In this document: positions 45,159 through 54,624 of the stretch, piece by piece
How positions within the stretch are numbered: the first letter of the stretch is position 1
Layout: each line of letters begins with the position of its first letter
From: Pseudomonas graminis
GTDB lineage: Bacteria > Pseudomonadota > Gammaproteobacteria > Pseudomonadales > Pseudomonadaceae
Assembly (NCBI RefSeq): GCF_002093745.1
Contig: NZ_MTSB01000001.1
Span: 124,001-188,000 of the forward strand
DNA length: 64,000 nucleotides
Direction of reading: 5' to 3'
The notes under the pieces: model-generated
What the model saw: only the letters and a program-made list of their open reading frames with translations
The model's database searches: none
What the model was told of the DNA's origin: nothing
Position numbers and translations under genes: made by a program

Positions 45159-45187
45159 ACCTTTCGCAAACCTTTCAGCTACCTTTC
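45159..45187. promoter_or_regulatory. Three ACCTTTC direct repeats, candidate TctD operator
   Basis: In the 467-base gap between divergent tctC and tctD, ACCTTTC occurs at 45159, 45170 and 45181, exactly 11 bases apart, about one DNA turn. OmpR-type response regulators such as TctD bind direct repeats with this phase. Nothing else gene-like is seen in the gap (44832-45298). Confidence 0.5.
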
Positions 45188-45298
45188 AATTCGCAGTGGT
45201 GGGGTGGCGAGTGGTTTCCGGGCTTCACAGAAGGCGGTCTGTCTGTAAACTCCGCTGCCACAAACCCTGACAATAACCGTGACTATCAGGAGACGGCG

Positions 45299-45970
45299 AT
45301 GCGTGTTCTTCTTGTGGAAGATCATCTGCAATTGGCTGAAAGTGTCGCGCAGGCGCTCAAGGGCGCAGGGTTGACCGTTGATGTGCTGCACGATGGCGTG
45401 GCCGCCGACCTGGCGCTGAGCAGCGAGGAATATGCGGTTGCGATTCTCGATGTGGGGTTGCCGCGCATGGACGGTTTTGAAGTCCTTGCCCGATTGCGGG
45501 CGCGCAGCAAAAACCTTCCGGTGTTGATGCTCACCGCTCGCAGCGACGTCAAGGATCGGGTTCATGGTCTTAATCTGGGTGCCGACGATTACCTGGCCAA
45601 ACCTTTCGAACTCTCCGAACTGGAAGCCAGGGTCAAGGCCTTGCTGCGTCGCAGTGTGCTGGGCGGTGAACGGCAGCAGCGCTGTGGCGTGCTGACCTAC
45701 GATCTGGATACACGGCGTTTTACGCTCGGCGATGAGCTGCTGACACTGACGTCTCGCGAGCAGGCCGTGCTGGAAGCGCTGATCGCTCGGCCCGGCAGGG
45801 TAATGAGTAAAGAACAGCTGGCGGCGCAGGTCTTTGGCCTGGATGAAGAGGCCAGCCCTGACGCCATCGAAATTTATGTTCATCGACTGCGCAAGAAGCT
45901 CGACGGGCATGCTGTGGCCATTGTGACCTTCCGGGGCCTGGGGTATTTGCTTGAAAGCCGCGATGATTAA
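45299..45970 (+). CDS. tctD: Response regulator TctD
   Basis: A 223-residue OmpR-family response regulator. The receiver domain (1-115) has the acidic pair ED at 8-9, phospho-acceptor Asp in VAILDVGLPRMDGFE, Thr in LMLTARS and Lys in DDYLAKPFE. The C-terminal winged helix (about 125-220) has LTSREQAVLEALIARPGRVMSKEQL and EIYVHRLRKKLDG. AGGAG lies before the start. The position divergent to tctCBA and overlap with tctE identify it as the citrate-transport regulator. Confidence 0.93.
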   Translation: MRVLLVEDHLQLAESVAQALKGAGLTVDVLHDGVAADLALSSEEYAVAILDVGLPRMDGFEVLARLRARSKNLPVLMLTARSDVKDRVHGLNLGADDYLAKPFELSELEARVKALLRRSVLGGERQQRCGVLTYDLDTRRFTLGDELLTLTSREQAVLEALIARPGRVMSKEQLAAQVFGLDEEASPDAIEIYVHRLRKKLDGHAVAIVTFRGLGYLLESRDD

Positions 45971-47345
45971 CGACAGCCTGCGCTGGCGGTTGCTGTGGAA
46001 TCTGGCCTTGCTGCTGGTGGTACTGATGCTGGCCAGCGGCATGAGCGCCTACTGGAATGGGCGAGAAGTGGCCGATACGGCCTACGACCGCACGCTGTTG
46101 GCCTCGGCCCGCACCATCGCCGCCGGCCTGACCCAGCGCGACGGGACCTTGAGCGCCGACATTCCTTATGTGGCGCTGGACACCTTTGCCTACGACAGCG
46201 AAGGACGTATCTATTACCAGGTCAACGATATCAACCAGAAGCTGATTTCCGGTTATGAGAACCTGCCTTCACCGCCTCCCGGCACCCTGCGCACGGATGA
46301 TTATCCCGCACTGGCCAAGTTCTATAACGGCATTTATCAGGGCCAGGACGTGCGAGTGGTCAGCCTTCTCAAACCCGTGACCGACCCGGGGATGAACGGC
46401 ACTGCCGAAATTCGCGTGGCGGAAACCCAGGAAGCGCGCAAGGGCATGGCACGCAGCCTGATGGCCGACACATTGCTGCGCCTGGGCATGCTGGGAGGCG
46501 GCGCGCTGCTGTTGGTCTGGTTCACGGTGAGCGCGGCACTGCGACCGCTGGAACGCTTGCGCACGGCGGTCGAAGAGCGTCAGCCTGACGATCTGCGGTC
46601 GCTGCCGATGGTTGAGGTGCAGCATGAGTTGCGTCCGCTGGTGGGCGCACTCAATCACTTTACCGAACGGCTGCGGCTGCAATTCGAGCGTCAGGCGCAG
46701 TTTATTGCCGATGCGGCCCATGAATTGCGCACGCCGCTGGCGGCCCTGAAGGCTCGGGTCGAGCTGGGTTTGCGCGAGCGTGATCCGCAACAGTGGCGCA
46801 GCACGCTGGAATCCGCAGCGTTGGGCACGGACCGACTCACGCATCTGGCCAATCAATTGCTGTCGCTGGCGCGGATTGAAAACGGTGCCAGGGCCATCGC
46901 CGAAGGCGGCGCGCAACAACTGGACCTCAGCCAGTTGGCCAGGGAGCTGGGCATGGCCATGGCACCGCTGGCCCATTCACGCGGCGTCGCATTGGCGCTG
47001 GAGGCTGACGAGCCGGTCTGGCTGCGCGGCGAGCCGACATTGCTGAACGAATTGCTGAGCAACCTGATTGATAACGCGCTGGCCCACACGCCCCCCGGCG
47101 GCAACGTGGTGTTGCGGGTGTATGCGCCCGGCGTGCTTGAGGTCGAGGATGACGGGGCTGGCATTCCGCCCGATGAGCGCGAGCGGGTTTTCGAGCGCTT
47201 CTACCGTCGTGGCCAGCAGGGCAGCGGGGCGGGGCTCGGGTTGGCTATCGTGGGAGAAATCTGTCGTGCGCATCTGGCTAGAATCACGTTGCATGACGGC
47301 GCCGAGCGAGGCCTCAAGGTACGAGTCAGTTTCAGCATGTCCTGA
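45963..47345 (+). CDS. tctE: Sensor histidine kinase TctE
   Basis: A 460-residue membrane kinase partner of TctD. TM1 is LLWNLALLLVVLMLASGM; a periplasmic sensor of about 130 residues follows; TM2 is LGMLGGGALLLVWFTVSAALR. Then HAMP-like sequence, the phospho-His box FIADAAHELRTPLAALKARVE, N-box LLSNLIDNALAHTP, G1 EVEDDGAGIP and G2 GAGLGLAIVGEI. The ATG at 45963 overlaps tctD by 8 bases; a TTG at 45951 is possible but less likely. Confidence 0.93.
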   Translation: MINDSLRWRLLWNLALLLVVLMLASGMSAYWNGREVADTAYDRTLLASARTIAAGLTQRDGTLSADIPYVALDTFAYDSEGRIYYQVNDINQKLISGYENLPSPPPGTLRTDDYPALAKFYNGIYQGQDVRVVSLLKPVTDPGMNGTAEIRVAETQEARKGMARSLMADTLLRLGMLGGGALLLVWFTVSAALRPLERLRTAVEERQPDDLRSLPMVEVQHELRPLVGALNHFTERLRLQFERQAQFIADAAHELRTPLAALKARVELGLRERDPQQWRSTLESAALGTDRLTHLANQLLSLARIENGARAIAEGGAQQLDLSQLARELGMAMAPLAHSRGVALALEADEPVWLRGEPTLLNELLSNLIDNALAHTPPGGNVVLRVYAPGVLEVEDDGAGIPPDERERVFERFYRRGQQGSGAGLGLAIVGEICRAHLARITLHDGAERGLKVRVSFSMS

Positions 47346-47357
47346 CGCGGGTCGAGC

Positions 47358-48179
47358 CTAGTAGAGCATGCTCTTGGCTTCGTCCATCTGAACATCCAGC
47401 AGGTCGCCGGCCCTGGCAAGGCCAAGCTGGCTGAAGGCCGGCAGGTCGATCATTTCGATCAGGCTGAAGGGGTGCTCGGTGTTCTTGTGGATATGTACTG
47501 TGGCGATCTGGACCAGATCGGTGTAGTCCGGGCTTCTGGAAATGCGTGCGAAATTCTGGAACTGCCCCGGCACACAGGAAAGCGGCTCGGGAAAATCCCA
47601 TGAGCGCAACAGGCGTTCGCCGATGACCGGGTGAATGCTGTCGATCACATGGTTGAGGCTGATCGGATCGGCCAGCAGTTCGTAATGGTCTTCAGCGTAA
47701 GTCAGGATCGGCAGAATACCGATCAGGTGGATCAGCCCGGCGAGCGTGGCCTGGTCGGGTTTGAGCTGGGTGTAGCGCTGGCACAGGGCGTAGCTGATAC
47801 CGGCGACCTGCAGGCTCTGTTTCCAGATATCGCGCATCTTCTGCTCGATAACGGGGGATTTGGCGTGGAACATCTGCTCGACCACCAGGCCGATGGCCAG
47901 GTTGCAGGTGTAGTTGACGCCCAGCCGGCGTATCGCTGTATTGACGTCGCTGACCTCAAAATTCGGGCGCAGCAGTGGGCTGTTCGCGACCTTTATCAGG
48001 CGTGCGGAAAGGGCTGTATCGCTACCGATGACTTTGCTCAGGGCCGAAATACTGATTTCAGTGTCTTCGGCGGCAAGGCGAATTCTCAGTGCTACTTCCG
48101 GCAGGGTAGGCAGAAACAAGGCATCTCTGTCGATGGCCTTGATCAAATTTCTCTGCACCTCGTCAGCCATCTTGCTCAT
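47358..48179 (-). CDS. HDOD-domain protein
   Basis: A 273-residue HDOD protein. The domain covers residues about 20-215: LFLPTLPEVALRIRLAAEDTEISISALSKVIGSDTALSARLIKVANSP is the standard opening, and IHLIGILPIL and HPVIGERLLRSWDFPEPL close it. HDOD proteins lack catalytic HD metal residues in most cases and act as signalling scaffolds. The start at 48179 has GAGAAG upstream and matches the family start; the frame extends 21 codons more. It is convergent with tctE. Confidence 0.88.
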   Translation of the reverse strand: MSKMADEVQRNLIKAIDRDALFLPTLPEVALRIRLAAEDTEISISALSKVIGSDTALSARLIKVANSPLLRPNFEVSDVNTAIRRLGVNYTCNLAIGLVVEQMFHAKSPVIEQKMRDIWKQSLQVAGISYALCQRYTQLKPDQATLAGLIHLIGILPILTYAEDHYELLADPISLNHVIDSIHPVIGERLLRSWDFPEPLSCVPGQFQNFARISRSPDYTDLVQIATVHIHKNTEHPFSLIEMIDLPAFSQLGLARAGDLLDVQMDEAKSMLY

Positions 48180-48293
48180 GTTGCTTCTCGCAGCCGTTGG
48201 GGGTGTCCAGCGTCGTTCGCGCGCCCCGGAGGGCGCCAGCATGTTCGCTGGATCGCTCTAGAGACAGTAGGAACCTGAATGTGTTCGCCGGGC

Positions 48294-49241
48294 TCAGCGC
48301 AGAGTTTCGAGTTTGCTGTCCAGCTGGTAGGGCAAGTCACTCATTTGCAACGCTGCGCCTTCAGGCGAACCCAGGTGTATGCGCCCGTCTTCGGCAGCAT
48401 CGCCCTGCAGCACGGCGAGCAGTTCGATCCCCTGATCGGCCTGTGCAGCGATGACAACATTGCCTACGGCGCTGGCATGCACGGGCGAAAACACGGCGGT
48501 GCCAGGCTCCGGAATTTCATCGCCTTGCAAGGTCAGGCGGTAAAGCCGGCGCTTGAGTTTGCCAAGGTACTGCATGCGCGCCACGATTTCCTGGCCGGTG
48601 TAGCAGCCCTTCTTGAAGCTGACACCGCCGACCGCCTGCAGGTTGATCATCTGCGGGATGAACTCTTCGCGGGTGCTGCCGAACACCTGACCGATACCGA
48701 CGCGGATCTGTCCCAGTAACCAGTCGTTCAGCGGGCCTTCTGCCAGTTGCGAAGCCAGTCGTGAGCGGACGCTGTCGGCCTGCTCGGCGCGCACCCAGAG
48801 TTCGGCGCGGGCGGGGGAGACGCGAATCGCGATCAGCTCTTGAGCCCGTACGACCGTATCGGTTTCCTGGGGAAGGTCCAGGCCGAGGCTGGCCAGTGCG
48901 CCATCACCGTCCTGCAGGCCGAAACGCACCCAGGCTGCGCGCTCATCGGTCAGCCTGGACTTGGAGAACACTGCGTATTTGCGAAGGTCCAGCAGTTGCG
49001 GCTCGATCAGCTCGCTGGCCATGGCCAGCAGGCAGCCGTCACCTTCGAAGACGACACGGAAGCTCGACTGCATCCGGCCTTTCTGTGTGCAGCGCGCACC
49101 GAGGCTGGATTTGTCTTCGTTGAGATAATTGAGGTTGCACGTCAGTTGACCCTGAAGAAACTTGCTGGCATCCACGCCGCGAACGGCGAGAACGCCTTCA
49201 TGGGATAGCGTGCAGAAAAAAGCTGTGTGGGCCATGGTCAT
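48294..49241 (-). CDS. ygfZ: Folate-binding YgfZ (iron-sulfur protein maintenance)
   Basis: A 315-residue YgfZ/CAF17-type protein with an aminomethyltransferase-like fold that helps repair or assemble certain Fe-S enzymes using folate. The diagnostic motif [24 protein letters not shown] is at residues about 210-235, and [13 protein letters not shown] near the N-terminus also fits. An ATG two codons later (49235) is an equal candidate start. It is divergent from sdhE, a link often seen in gamma-proteobacteria. Confidence 0.93.
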   Translation of the reverse strand: MTMAHTAFFCTLSHEGVLAVRGVDASKFLQGQLTCNLNYLNEDKSSLGARCTQKGRMQSSFRVVFEGDGCLLAMASELIEPQLLDLRKYAVFSKSRLTDERAAWVRFGLQDGDGALASLGLDLPQETDTVVRAQELIAIRVSPARAELWVRAEQADSVRSRLASQLAEGPLNDWLLGQIRVGIGQVFGSTREEFIPQMINLQAVGGVSFKKGCYTGQEIVARMQYLGKLKRRLYRLTLQGDEIPEPGTAVFSPVHASAVGNVVIAAQADQGIELLAVLQGDAAEDGRIHLGSPEGAALQMSDLPYQLDSKLETLR

Positions 49242-49387
49242 CGCAGATTGGGAAAAAAGTCCGGGGACACATCATAGTGCCGAGTCGAGGTTATGCATAC
49301 GGGTACATGAAAACTGCTGCGACCATTGCAAGATTCGCGTGGCTGCCTCACGGCTGTATACTTGCCGCCTACTTTGAGGAGCGCTCC

Positions 49388-49642
49388 ATGGTCGAAGACG
49401 TTGAACTCAACCGCCTTTACTGGCACAGCCGCCGTGGCATGCTTGAACTGGACGTGCTGCTGGTGCCGTTTGTCCGTGAGGTCTATCCGCATTTGAATGA
49501 CGAGGATCGCGATCTGTATCGCCGTTTGCTGACCTGCGAAGATCAGGACATGTTTGGCTGGTTCATGCAGCGCGCCGAGTCCGAGGACGCTGAATTGCAA
49601 CGCATGGTTCGCATGATTCTGGACCGTGTCCAGCCCAAGTGA
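49388..49642 (+). CDS. sdhE: FAD assembly factor SdhE
   Basis: An 84-residue protein with the conserved [15 protein letters not shown] (RGxxE) motif near residue 12, which inserts FAD into succinate dehydrogenase SdhA. The helical C-terminal part ([11 protein letters not shown]) is typical. The start has GAGGAG eight bases before. It overlaps the following ygfX by 17 bases, so the two are translationally linked. Confidence 0.95.
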   Translation: MVEDVELNRLYWHSRRGMLELDVLLVPFVREVYPHLNDEDRDLYRRLLTCEDQDMFGWFMQRAESEDAELQRMVRMILDRVQPK

Positions 49643-50090
49643 CCGTTTCGAGTGCCACTGGCAGGCATCACGCCTGCTGTTGGCGGCCTACCTTGTCGTT
49701 CTGGCGCTGGCACTGACTGCCCTGTTCTGGCTGGACATCGCGTGGTGGGCCACAATGGCTGGCGTTGTGCTGTGTCTGGCGCATGCGGCCTGGACGTTGC
49801 CCAGGTCCATTCTGCTTAGCCATCCGGCAGCCTTTCGTGCGCTGAAACGCGATCAGGATGGTTGGTGCATATGGAGCGAGCGGGGCGGCTGGCTGCCCGT
49901 GCAGTTATGCCCGGACAGCCTGGTGTTGCCGTCCGTGGTGGTACTGCGCTTTCGTCCGGTCATCAACGGCAGGCCGTCCCGTTCGACAAAAAGCTGTTGT
50001 GTCCCGCGTGACGCGCTGACATCAGACCTCCACCGACGCCTGCGCGTACGTCTCAAATTCAGCCGGCGTACGTGGGCGGTACCAGAATAG
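49626..50090 (+). CDS. ygfX: YgfX-family inner-membrane protein
   Basis: A 154-residue protein with two hydrophobic helices, [20 protein letters not shown] and [18 protein letters not shown], followed by a soluble tail. Its position right after sdhE with a 17-base overlap is the standard sdhE-ygfX (CptBA) pairing; toxin-antitoxin claims exist for the E. coli pair but are disputed. The start is GTG 49626. Its 3' end overlaps the convergent nadB by 32 bases. Confidence 0.8.
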   Translation: MSSPSDRFECHWQASRLLLAAYLVVLALALTALFWLDIAWWATMAGVVLCLAHAAWTLPRSILLSHPAAFRALKRDQDGWCIWSERGGWLPVQLCPDSLVLPSVVVLRFRPVINGRPSRSTKSCCVPRDALTSDLHRRLRVRLKFSRRTWAVPE

Positions 50091-51675
50091 TGTCCAGCGC
50101 TTCGGGCAGCAGATCAGGGTAATCCAGCGTGTAATGCAGGCCGCGACTCTCTTTGCGTTGCATGGCCGAGCGGATCATCAGTTCGGCCACCTGTGCCAGA
50201 TTGCGCAATTCGATCAGGTCGCGGCTGACTTTATAGTTGCTGTAAAACTCGTCGATCTCATCCAGCAACAATCGCACACGATGCTGAGCGCGCTGCAGGC
50301 GCTTGTTGGTGCGCACGATGCCGACGTAATCCCACATGAATCGCCTTAACTCATCCCAGTTGTGGGCGATGATCACGTCCTCGTCCGAATCGGTGACCTG
50401 ACTGGCATCCCAGGCCGGCAGGTCGGTCGGCATCTGCACGTCAGCCAATTGCTGTTCGATGTCGGCGGCTGCCGAGCGGGCATAGACAAAGCACTCCAGC
50501 AATGAATTGCTGGCCATCCGGTTGGCGCCGTGCAAGCCCGTGAAGCTGGTCTCGCCGATGGCGTAAAGACCTGGCACGTCGGTATGCCCGTTGCTGTCCA
50601 CCATGACGCCGCCACAGGTGTAGTGCGCTGCTGGAACCACCGGGATCGGCTGTCGAGTGATGTCGATGGAAAATTCAAGGCACCGCTCGTAGACGGTCGG
50701 GAAGTGCGATTTGATGAAAGCTTCCGGTTTGTGACTGATGTCCAGGTAGACGCAGTCGATGCCCAGCCGCTTCATTTCGTGGTCGATTGCGCGGGCCACG
50801 ATGTCGCGAGGGGCCAGTTCTGCCCGTTCGTCAAAGCGTGGCATAAATCGCTCGCCGTTGGGCAGCTTGAGGTAGGCGCCTTCACCGCGCAGTGCTTCGG
50901 TGATCAGAAAGCTCTTGGCCTGCGGGTGATACAGGCAGGTCGGGTGAAACTGATTGAATTCAAGGTTCGCGACCCGGCAGCCGGAGCGCCAGGCCATTGC
51001 GATGCCGTCGCCGCACGCGCCGTCCGGGTTGCTGGTGTACAGGTAGACCTTGGCAGCACCCCCTGACGCCAGAATGGTGAAGCGCGCGCCGTACGTGTCC
51101 ACTTCGCCGCTGTTGCGATCCAGGACGTAAGCGCCCAGGCAGCGCTGGCCGTCGAGGCCAAGGCGACGCTCAGTGATCAGGTCAATGGCGGCGCGCTGCT
51201 CGATCAGCTCGATATTCGGTCGTTTACTGGCTTGCTCGAACAGCGTCCGGAAAATAGCCGCGCCTGTGGCATCGGCGGCGTGGATGATTCTGCGGTGACT
51301 GTGGCCGCCCTCGCGTGTGAGGTGAAACTCGAAGCTGCTTTCGTCGGCATCGGCTTCGTCGCCCCGGGTAAACGGGACGCCCTGGTCAATCAGCCACTGG
51401 ATTGCTTCGCGACTGTGCTCGACCGTAAAGCGCACAGCCTCTTCGTCGCACAGGCCGCCGCCGGCGTTCAGCGTATCGTCCACGTGGGATTGAACCGTGT
51501 CGGTGTCATCCAGCACTGCGGCTACACCGCCCTGAGCCCAGAATGTCGAGCCATTGGACAGGTCCCCTTTGCTCAGGACTGCAATTCGCAGGTGGTCCGG
51601 GAGGTTCAGCGCAAGGCTCAATCCGGCAGCGCCACTGCCAATAACCAGCACGTCGTGCTGAAAATTTCGACTCAT
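50059..51675 (-). CDS. nadB: L-aspartate oxidase
   Basis: A 538-residue FAD enzyme that converts aspartate to iminoaspartate for NAD synthesis. FAD-binding [19 protein letters not shown] is at the N-terminus, with [33 protein letters not shown] next. [14 protein letters not shown] and [13 protein letters not shown] with [25 protein letters not shown] complete the succinate dehydrogenase-like signature. The start at 51675 is preferred over the longer frame because the protein family begins there. It is divergent from the algU operon, as in other Pseudomonas. Confidence 0.96.
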   Translation of the reverse strand: MSRNFQHDVLVIGSGAAGLSLALNLPDHLRIAVLSKGDLSNGSTFWAQGGVAAVLDDTDTVQSHVDDTLNAGGGLCDEEAVRFTVEHSREAIQWLIDQGVPFTRGDEADADESSFEFHLTREGGHSHRRIIHAADATGAAIFRTLFEQASKRPNIELIEQRAAIDLITERRLGLDGQRCLGAYVLDRNSGEVDTYGARFTILASGGAAKVYLYTSNPDGACGDGIAMAWRSGCRVANLEFNQFHPTCLYHPQAKSFLITEALRGEGAYLKLPNGERFMPRFDERAELAPRDIVARAIDHEMKRLGIDCVYLDISHKPEAFIKSHFPTVYERCLEFSIDITRQPIPVVPAAHYTCGGVMVDSNGHTDVPGLYAIGETSFTGLHGANRMASNSLLECFVYARSAAADIEQQLADVQMPTDLPAWDASQVTDSDEDVIIAHNWDELRRFMWDYVGIVRTNKRLQRAQHRVRLLLDEIDEFYSNYKVSRDLIELRNLAQVAELMIRSAMQRKESRGLHYTLDYPDLLPEALDTILVPPTYAG

Positions 51676-51897
51676 CTGTGAATTCTGCCCTTGGCGGCTA
51701 CTAGTATAAGTATGGGGGTAACGGCACAATAGCCACGCCTACATGGCAATGTGAGACCACGGCGGGTTCGGATTGTGCTCCAGTCCCGAACGTCCTGCAT
51801 ATTGTTTTCCCTTCGGTCGGTCACTGGAAATGTCCCAGTGCGTTGATTTCAGGGCGTTTCATACAATGTGCTGCTCACCCCTGCAATTGTGCCAATG

Positions 51898-51925
51898 GAA
51901 CTTTTCCACAAGAACCACGCTCAAT
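51898..51925 (+). promoter_or_regulatory. Candidate distal AlgU-dependent promoter
   Basis: GAACTT (51898-51903), 17-base spacer, TCAAT (51921-51925). The -35 is a perfect AlgU/RpoE element; the -10 is weaker than the TCTGA consensus. Confidence 0.45.
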
Positions 51926-52085
51926 AGCAGGTTGCCTACACAGGAACAGCGCCGTTTTCGCAGGGTTAGATAAGTGATCATCAACTGCGAGCCGGCGACA
52001 AGACTATTCGCGTAGCCGACCTTGTCGAGCTGCGTTTTTCGTGCAGGCTTTACGACGTCCTGCAGGAAACTTGCTTGAAGGGGGA

Positions 52086-52112
52086 GAACTTTTGCGAAAA
52101 GCCCGAGTCTAT
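52086..52112 (+). promoter_or_regulatory. AlgU-dependent promoter of algU
   Basis: GAACTT (52086-52091), 16-base spacer, TCTAT (52108-52112), 60 bases before the algU start. This matches the extracytoplasmic sigma consensus and the known self-activation of algU in Pseudomonas. Confidence 0.8.
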
Positions 52113-52171
52113 GTTTGCGAGCCTGAACACTGTCAGTTGCAACACTCCTTCATGCTTAACGAGGAGTGTTC

Positions 52172-52753
52172 ATGCTAACCCAGGAAGAGGATCAGCAGCT
52201 TGTAGAGCGCGTACAGCGCGGTGATACGAGAGCGTTTGATCTGTTGGTGCTGAAGTATCAGCATAAAATTCTAGGGTTGATCGTGCGGTTCGTGCACGAC
52301 ACCCATGAGGCTCAAGACGTTGCACAAGAAGCTTTTATAAAAGCGTATCGTGCGCTCGGAAATTTTCGCGGTGACAGTGCTTTCTATACATGGCTGTACC
52401 GCATCGCCATCAACACGGCGAAAAACTATCTGGTGTCGAGAGGTCGTCGGCCACCTGATAGCGATGTAAGGTCTGAAGACGCGGAGTTCTACGACGGCGA
52501 TCATGGCCTCAAGGACATCGAGTCGCCGGAACGTGCATTGTTGAGAGATGAGATCGAGGGCACCGTCCATCGGACCATCCAGCTTCTCCCGGAAGATTTG
52601 CGTACGGCACTAACTTTACGTGAATTCGATGGTCTGAGTTACGAAGACATTGCGAGCGTCATGCAGTGTCCTGTTGGTACCGTGCGCTCTCGCATCTTTC
52701 GCGCTCGGGAAGCCATCGATAAAGCCCTGCAGCCGTTGTTGCAGGAATCCTGA
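52172..52753 (+). CDS. algU: Envelope-stress sigma factor AlgU (RpoE/AlgT)
   Basis: A 193-residue ECF sigma factor controlling alginate and envelope stress genes. Region 2 shows FDLLVLKYQHKILGLIVRFVHDTHEAQDVAQEAFIKAYRAL and FYTWLYRIAINTAKNYL; region 4 shows LREFDGLSYEDIASVMQCPVGTVRSRIFRARE. The ATG at 52172 with GAGGAG gives exactly the known length. It heads algU-mucA-mucB-mucD and is preceded by its own recognition promoter. Confidence 0.98.
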   Translation: MLTQEEDQQLVERVQRGDTRAFDLLVLKYQHKILGLIVRFVHDTHEAQDVAQEAFIKAYRALGNFRGDSAFYTWLYRIAINTAKNYLVSRGRRPPDSDVRSEDAEFYDGDHGLKDIESPERALLRDEIEGTVHRTIQLLPEDLRTALTLREFDGLSYEDIASVMQCPVGTVRSRIFRAREAIDKALQPLLQES

Positions 52754-52786
52754 GACAGCGGCGATAGCCCAAGAGAGGAACCCGCC

Positions 52787-53377
52787 ATGAGTCGTGAAGC
52801 CCTGCAGGAATCGCTGTCCGCGGTACTGGATAACGAAGCGGACGAACTGGAATTACGTCGGGTATTGAATGCCATTGACGATGCCGACACTCGCGCCACC
52901 TGGTCGCGTTATCAAGTTGCTCGTGCAGCGATGCACAAAGAGTTGCTGCTCCCTCATCTGGATATTTCGGCTGCTGTGTCTGCCGCTATCGCCGATGAAG
53001 TAAGCCCGCTCAAAGCCGCTCGCGGTCCTTGGCGTACGCTGGGTCGTCTGGCCGTTGCAGCATCGGTAACCGTTGCCGTTCTGGCCGGTGTCCGCCTGTA
53101 CAACCAGGACGACATCGCGGGTGCCCAGCTCGCACAGCAAACGCAACAACCTGCCAATCTGACGGTCCCGCAAGTCAAGGGTCCTGCTGTTCTGGCCGGT
53201 TACACTGAAAGCGCCGAACAGGCACCGGGTCCTATGGCCAACGGTGTGTTGCAAGGTGCTGGTGAAGGTGATCAGCGTCTGCCAGGTTACCTGCGTCAAC
53301 ACGCACAGGAAGCTGCGTTGAAAGGTACTGAAAGCGCGCTGCCATACGCCCGTGCTGCGAGCCTGGAAAACCGTTAA
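52787..53377 (+). CDS. mucA: Anti-sigma factor MucA
   Basis: A 196-residue inner-membrane anti-sigma factor binding AlgU on the cytoplasmic side. N-terminal MSREALQESLSAVLDNEADELELRRVL is the RseA-like AlgU-binding domain. One membrane helix, GRLAVAASVTVAVLAGVRLY, is at about residues 84-103. The C-terminal periplasmic part binds MucB. The reading frame is intact, so no mucoid-type mucA mutation is present. It follows algU by 33 bases and precedes mucB by 8. Confidence 0.97.
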   Translation: MSREALQESLSAVLDNEADELELRRVLNAIDDADTRATWSRYQVARAAMHKELLLPHLDISAAVSAAIADEVSPLKAARGPWRTLGRLAVAASVTVAVLAGVRLYNQDDIAGAQLAQQTQQPANLTVPQVKGPAVLAGYTESAEQAPGPMANGVLQGAGEGDQRLPGYLRQHAQEAALKGTESALPYARAASLENR

Positions 53378-53385
53378 GGAGGATC

Positions 53386-54345
53386 ATGCGAGCCGTCCCT
53401 CTACTGCCGCTACTATTTGGTGGATGGCTTGCCCTCCCGGTACAGGCTGATGATGCACAAGACGCGATCAACCGGCTTGCCAGGGTTGATCAGCAACAGA
53501 GCTATCAAGGTACTTTTGTATACGAACGCAACGGTAGTTTCTCTACCCATCGGATCTGGCACCGCATAGCGGAAGGCAAGGTTCAGGAGCGTTTGTTACA
53601 GCTTGATGGTTCTGCTCAGGAGGTAGTCCGTGTGGGCGGCCTCACTCAGTGCGTCAGCGGTACGCTTGAAGCGGGTGTAGCCAATCCCGCCGCTCCTGCC
53701 TCCCGCGCCTTCGATGTGAAAAAACTCTCTGCCTGGTACGACATGAAAATTGTCGGCAAATCCAGAGTGGCCGGTCGCCAGACAACCATCGTTGCACTGT
53801 CGCCCAAAGATCAGCATCGGTATGGCCTCGAATTGCACCTGGATAACGAAACCGGGCTCTTGCTCAAGTCGCTCCTGTTGAGTGAGCGGGGTCGGTTGCT
53901 CGAACGTTTCCAGTTTACCGATCTTGATACTGCCAGCGTCCTGTCTGAGCAGGCACTCAATCCTAGCGCCGACTGCAAGCCCGTCTCTGCTGTGAAAGCC
54001 AGGCCCGAGCCGTCCTTAAGCCCCGTGGTATGGCACTCCGACTGGTTGCCACCAGGGTTTGAACTCGGCAGCAGTGGTGTTCGCAAGGACGCTGCTGGCC
54101 AGTCGCCTGTCACGCGTCTGACCTACAGCGATGGTCTGGCAAGTTTCTCGGTGTTTATCGAGTCCGTGAAAGGATCGTCGTCATCAGACATACGTACGCA
54201 GTTGGGGCCTACAGTGGCCGTTTCGCGTCGCCTCACGATGCCTCAGGGCGACATGATGGTCACGGTCGTCGGGGAAGTGCCGATGGGCACGGCCGAGCGT
54301 ATTGCGCTGTCGATGCGCAGTGACGAAACTCAAGCAAAGAAATAA
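53386..54345 (+). CDS. mucB: Periplasmic sigma regulator MucB (RseB)
   Basis: A 319-residue periplasmic protein that shields MucA from proteolysis and senses lipid or LPS signals. The signal peptide is MRAVPLLPLLFGGWLALPVQA. The RseB-like lipoprotein-fold domain begins at NRLARVDQQQSYQGTFVYERNGSFSTHRIWHR. The C-terminal small domain has HSDWLPPGFEL and GLASFSVFIES. AGGAGG sits before the start. Confidence 0.96.
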   Translation: MRAVPLLPLLFGGWLALPVQADDAQDAINRLARVDQQQSYQGTFVYERNGSFSTHRIWHRIAEGKVQERLLQLDGSAQEVVRVGGLTQCVSGTLEAGVANPAAPASRAFDVKKLSAWYDMKIVGKSRVAGRQTTIVALSPKDQHRYGLELHLDNETGLLLKSLLLSERGRLLERFQFTDLDTASVLSEQALNPSADCKPVSAVKARPEPSLSPVVWHSDWLPPGFELGSSGVRKDAAGQSPVTRLTYSDGLASFSVFIESVKGSSSSDIRTQLGPTVAVSRRLTMPQGDMMVTVVGEVPMGTAERIALSMRSDETQAKK

Positions 54346-54364
54346 ACATCTGAAGCGACGAATG

Positions 54365-54392
54365 CCCAAGATGTAAAATTTTTCATCTTGGG
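54365..54392 (+). other. Stem-loop between mucB and mucD
   Basis: CCCAAGATG and CATCTTGGG form a perfect nine-base stem (54365-54373, 54384-54392) with an AT-rich loop, 20 bases after the mucB stop. No T run follows, so it is more likely an mRNA-stability or attenuation element than a strong terminator. The rest of the 279-base gap (54346-54624) has no gene: the mucC present in P. aeruginosa is missing. Confidence 0.6.
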
Positions 54393-54624
54393 TTCGATGA
54401 GCCGCCAGACCGCAGTCAAACTGGCCTTGGGCGAGGAGCTGAAATGTTTGGTGAGGTTTGCGAGTTGCAAAAAAACCGTTTTTTTTCTATAGGTCACAGC
54501 CTCGCAGCTCTGGCCTTTGTCGTTTGTGGGCCCCATATCTGACTCTGGAATGAGCATCGCTGCTCCGGGTCTCTGAGTCAGGTGCTCTGTACTGCTTAAT
54601 TTGCTCGTTACGAACGGGAGCCGT

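Larger units (their letters stand above)
51676..52171. other. nadB-algU intergenic region
   Basis: About 500 bases with no gene seen. It holds the autoregulated algU promoters described separately and should hold the nadB promoter. The leader of algU contains a second AACG AGGAG site directly before the start. Confidence 0.5.
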
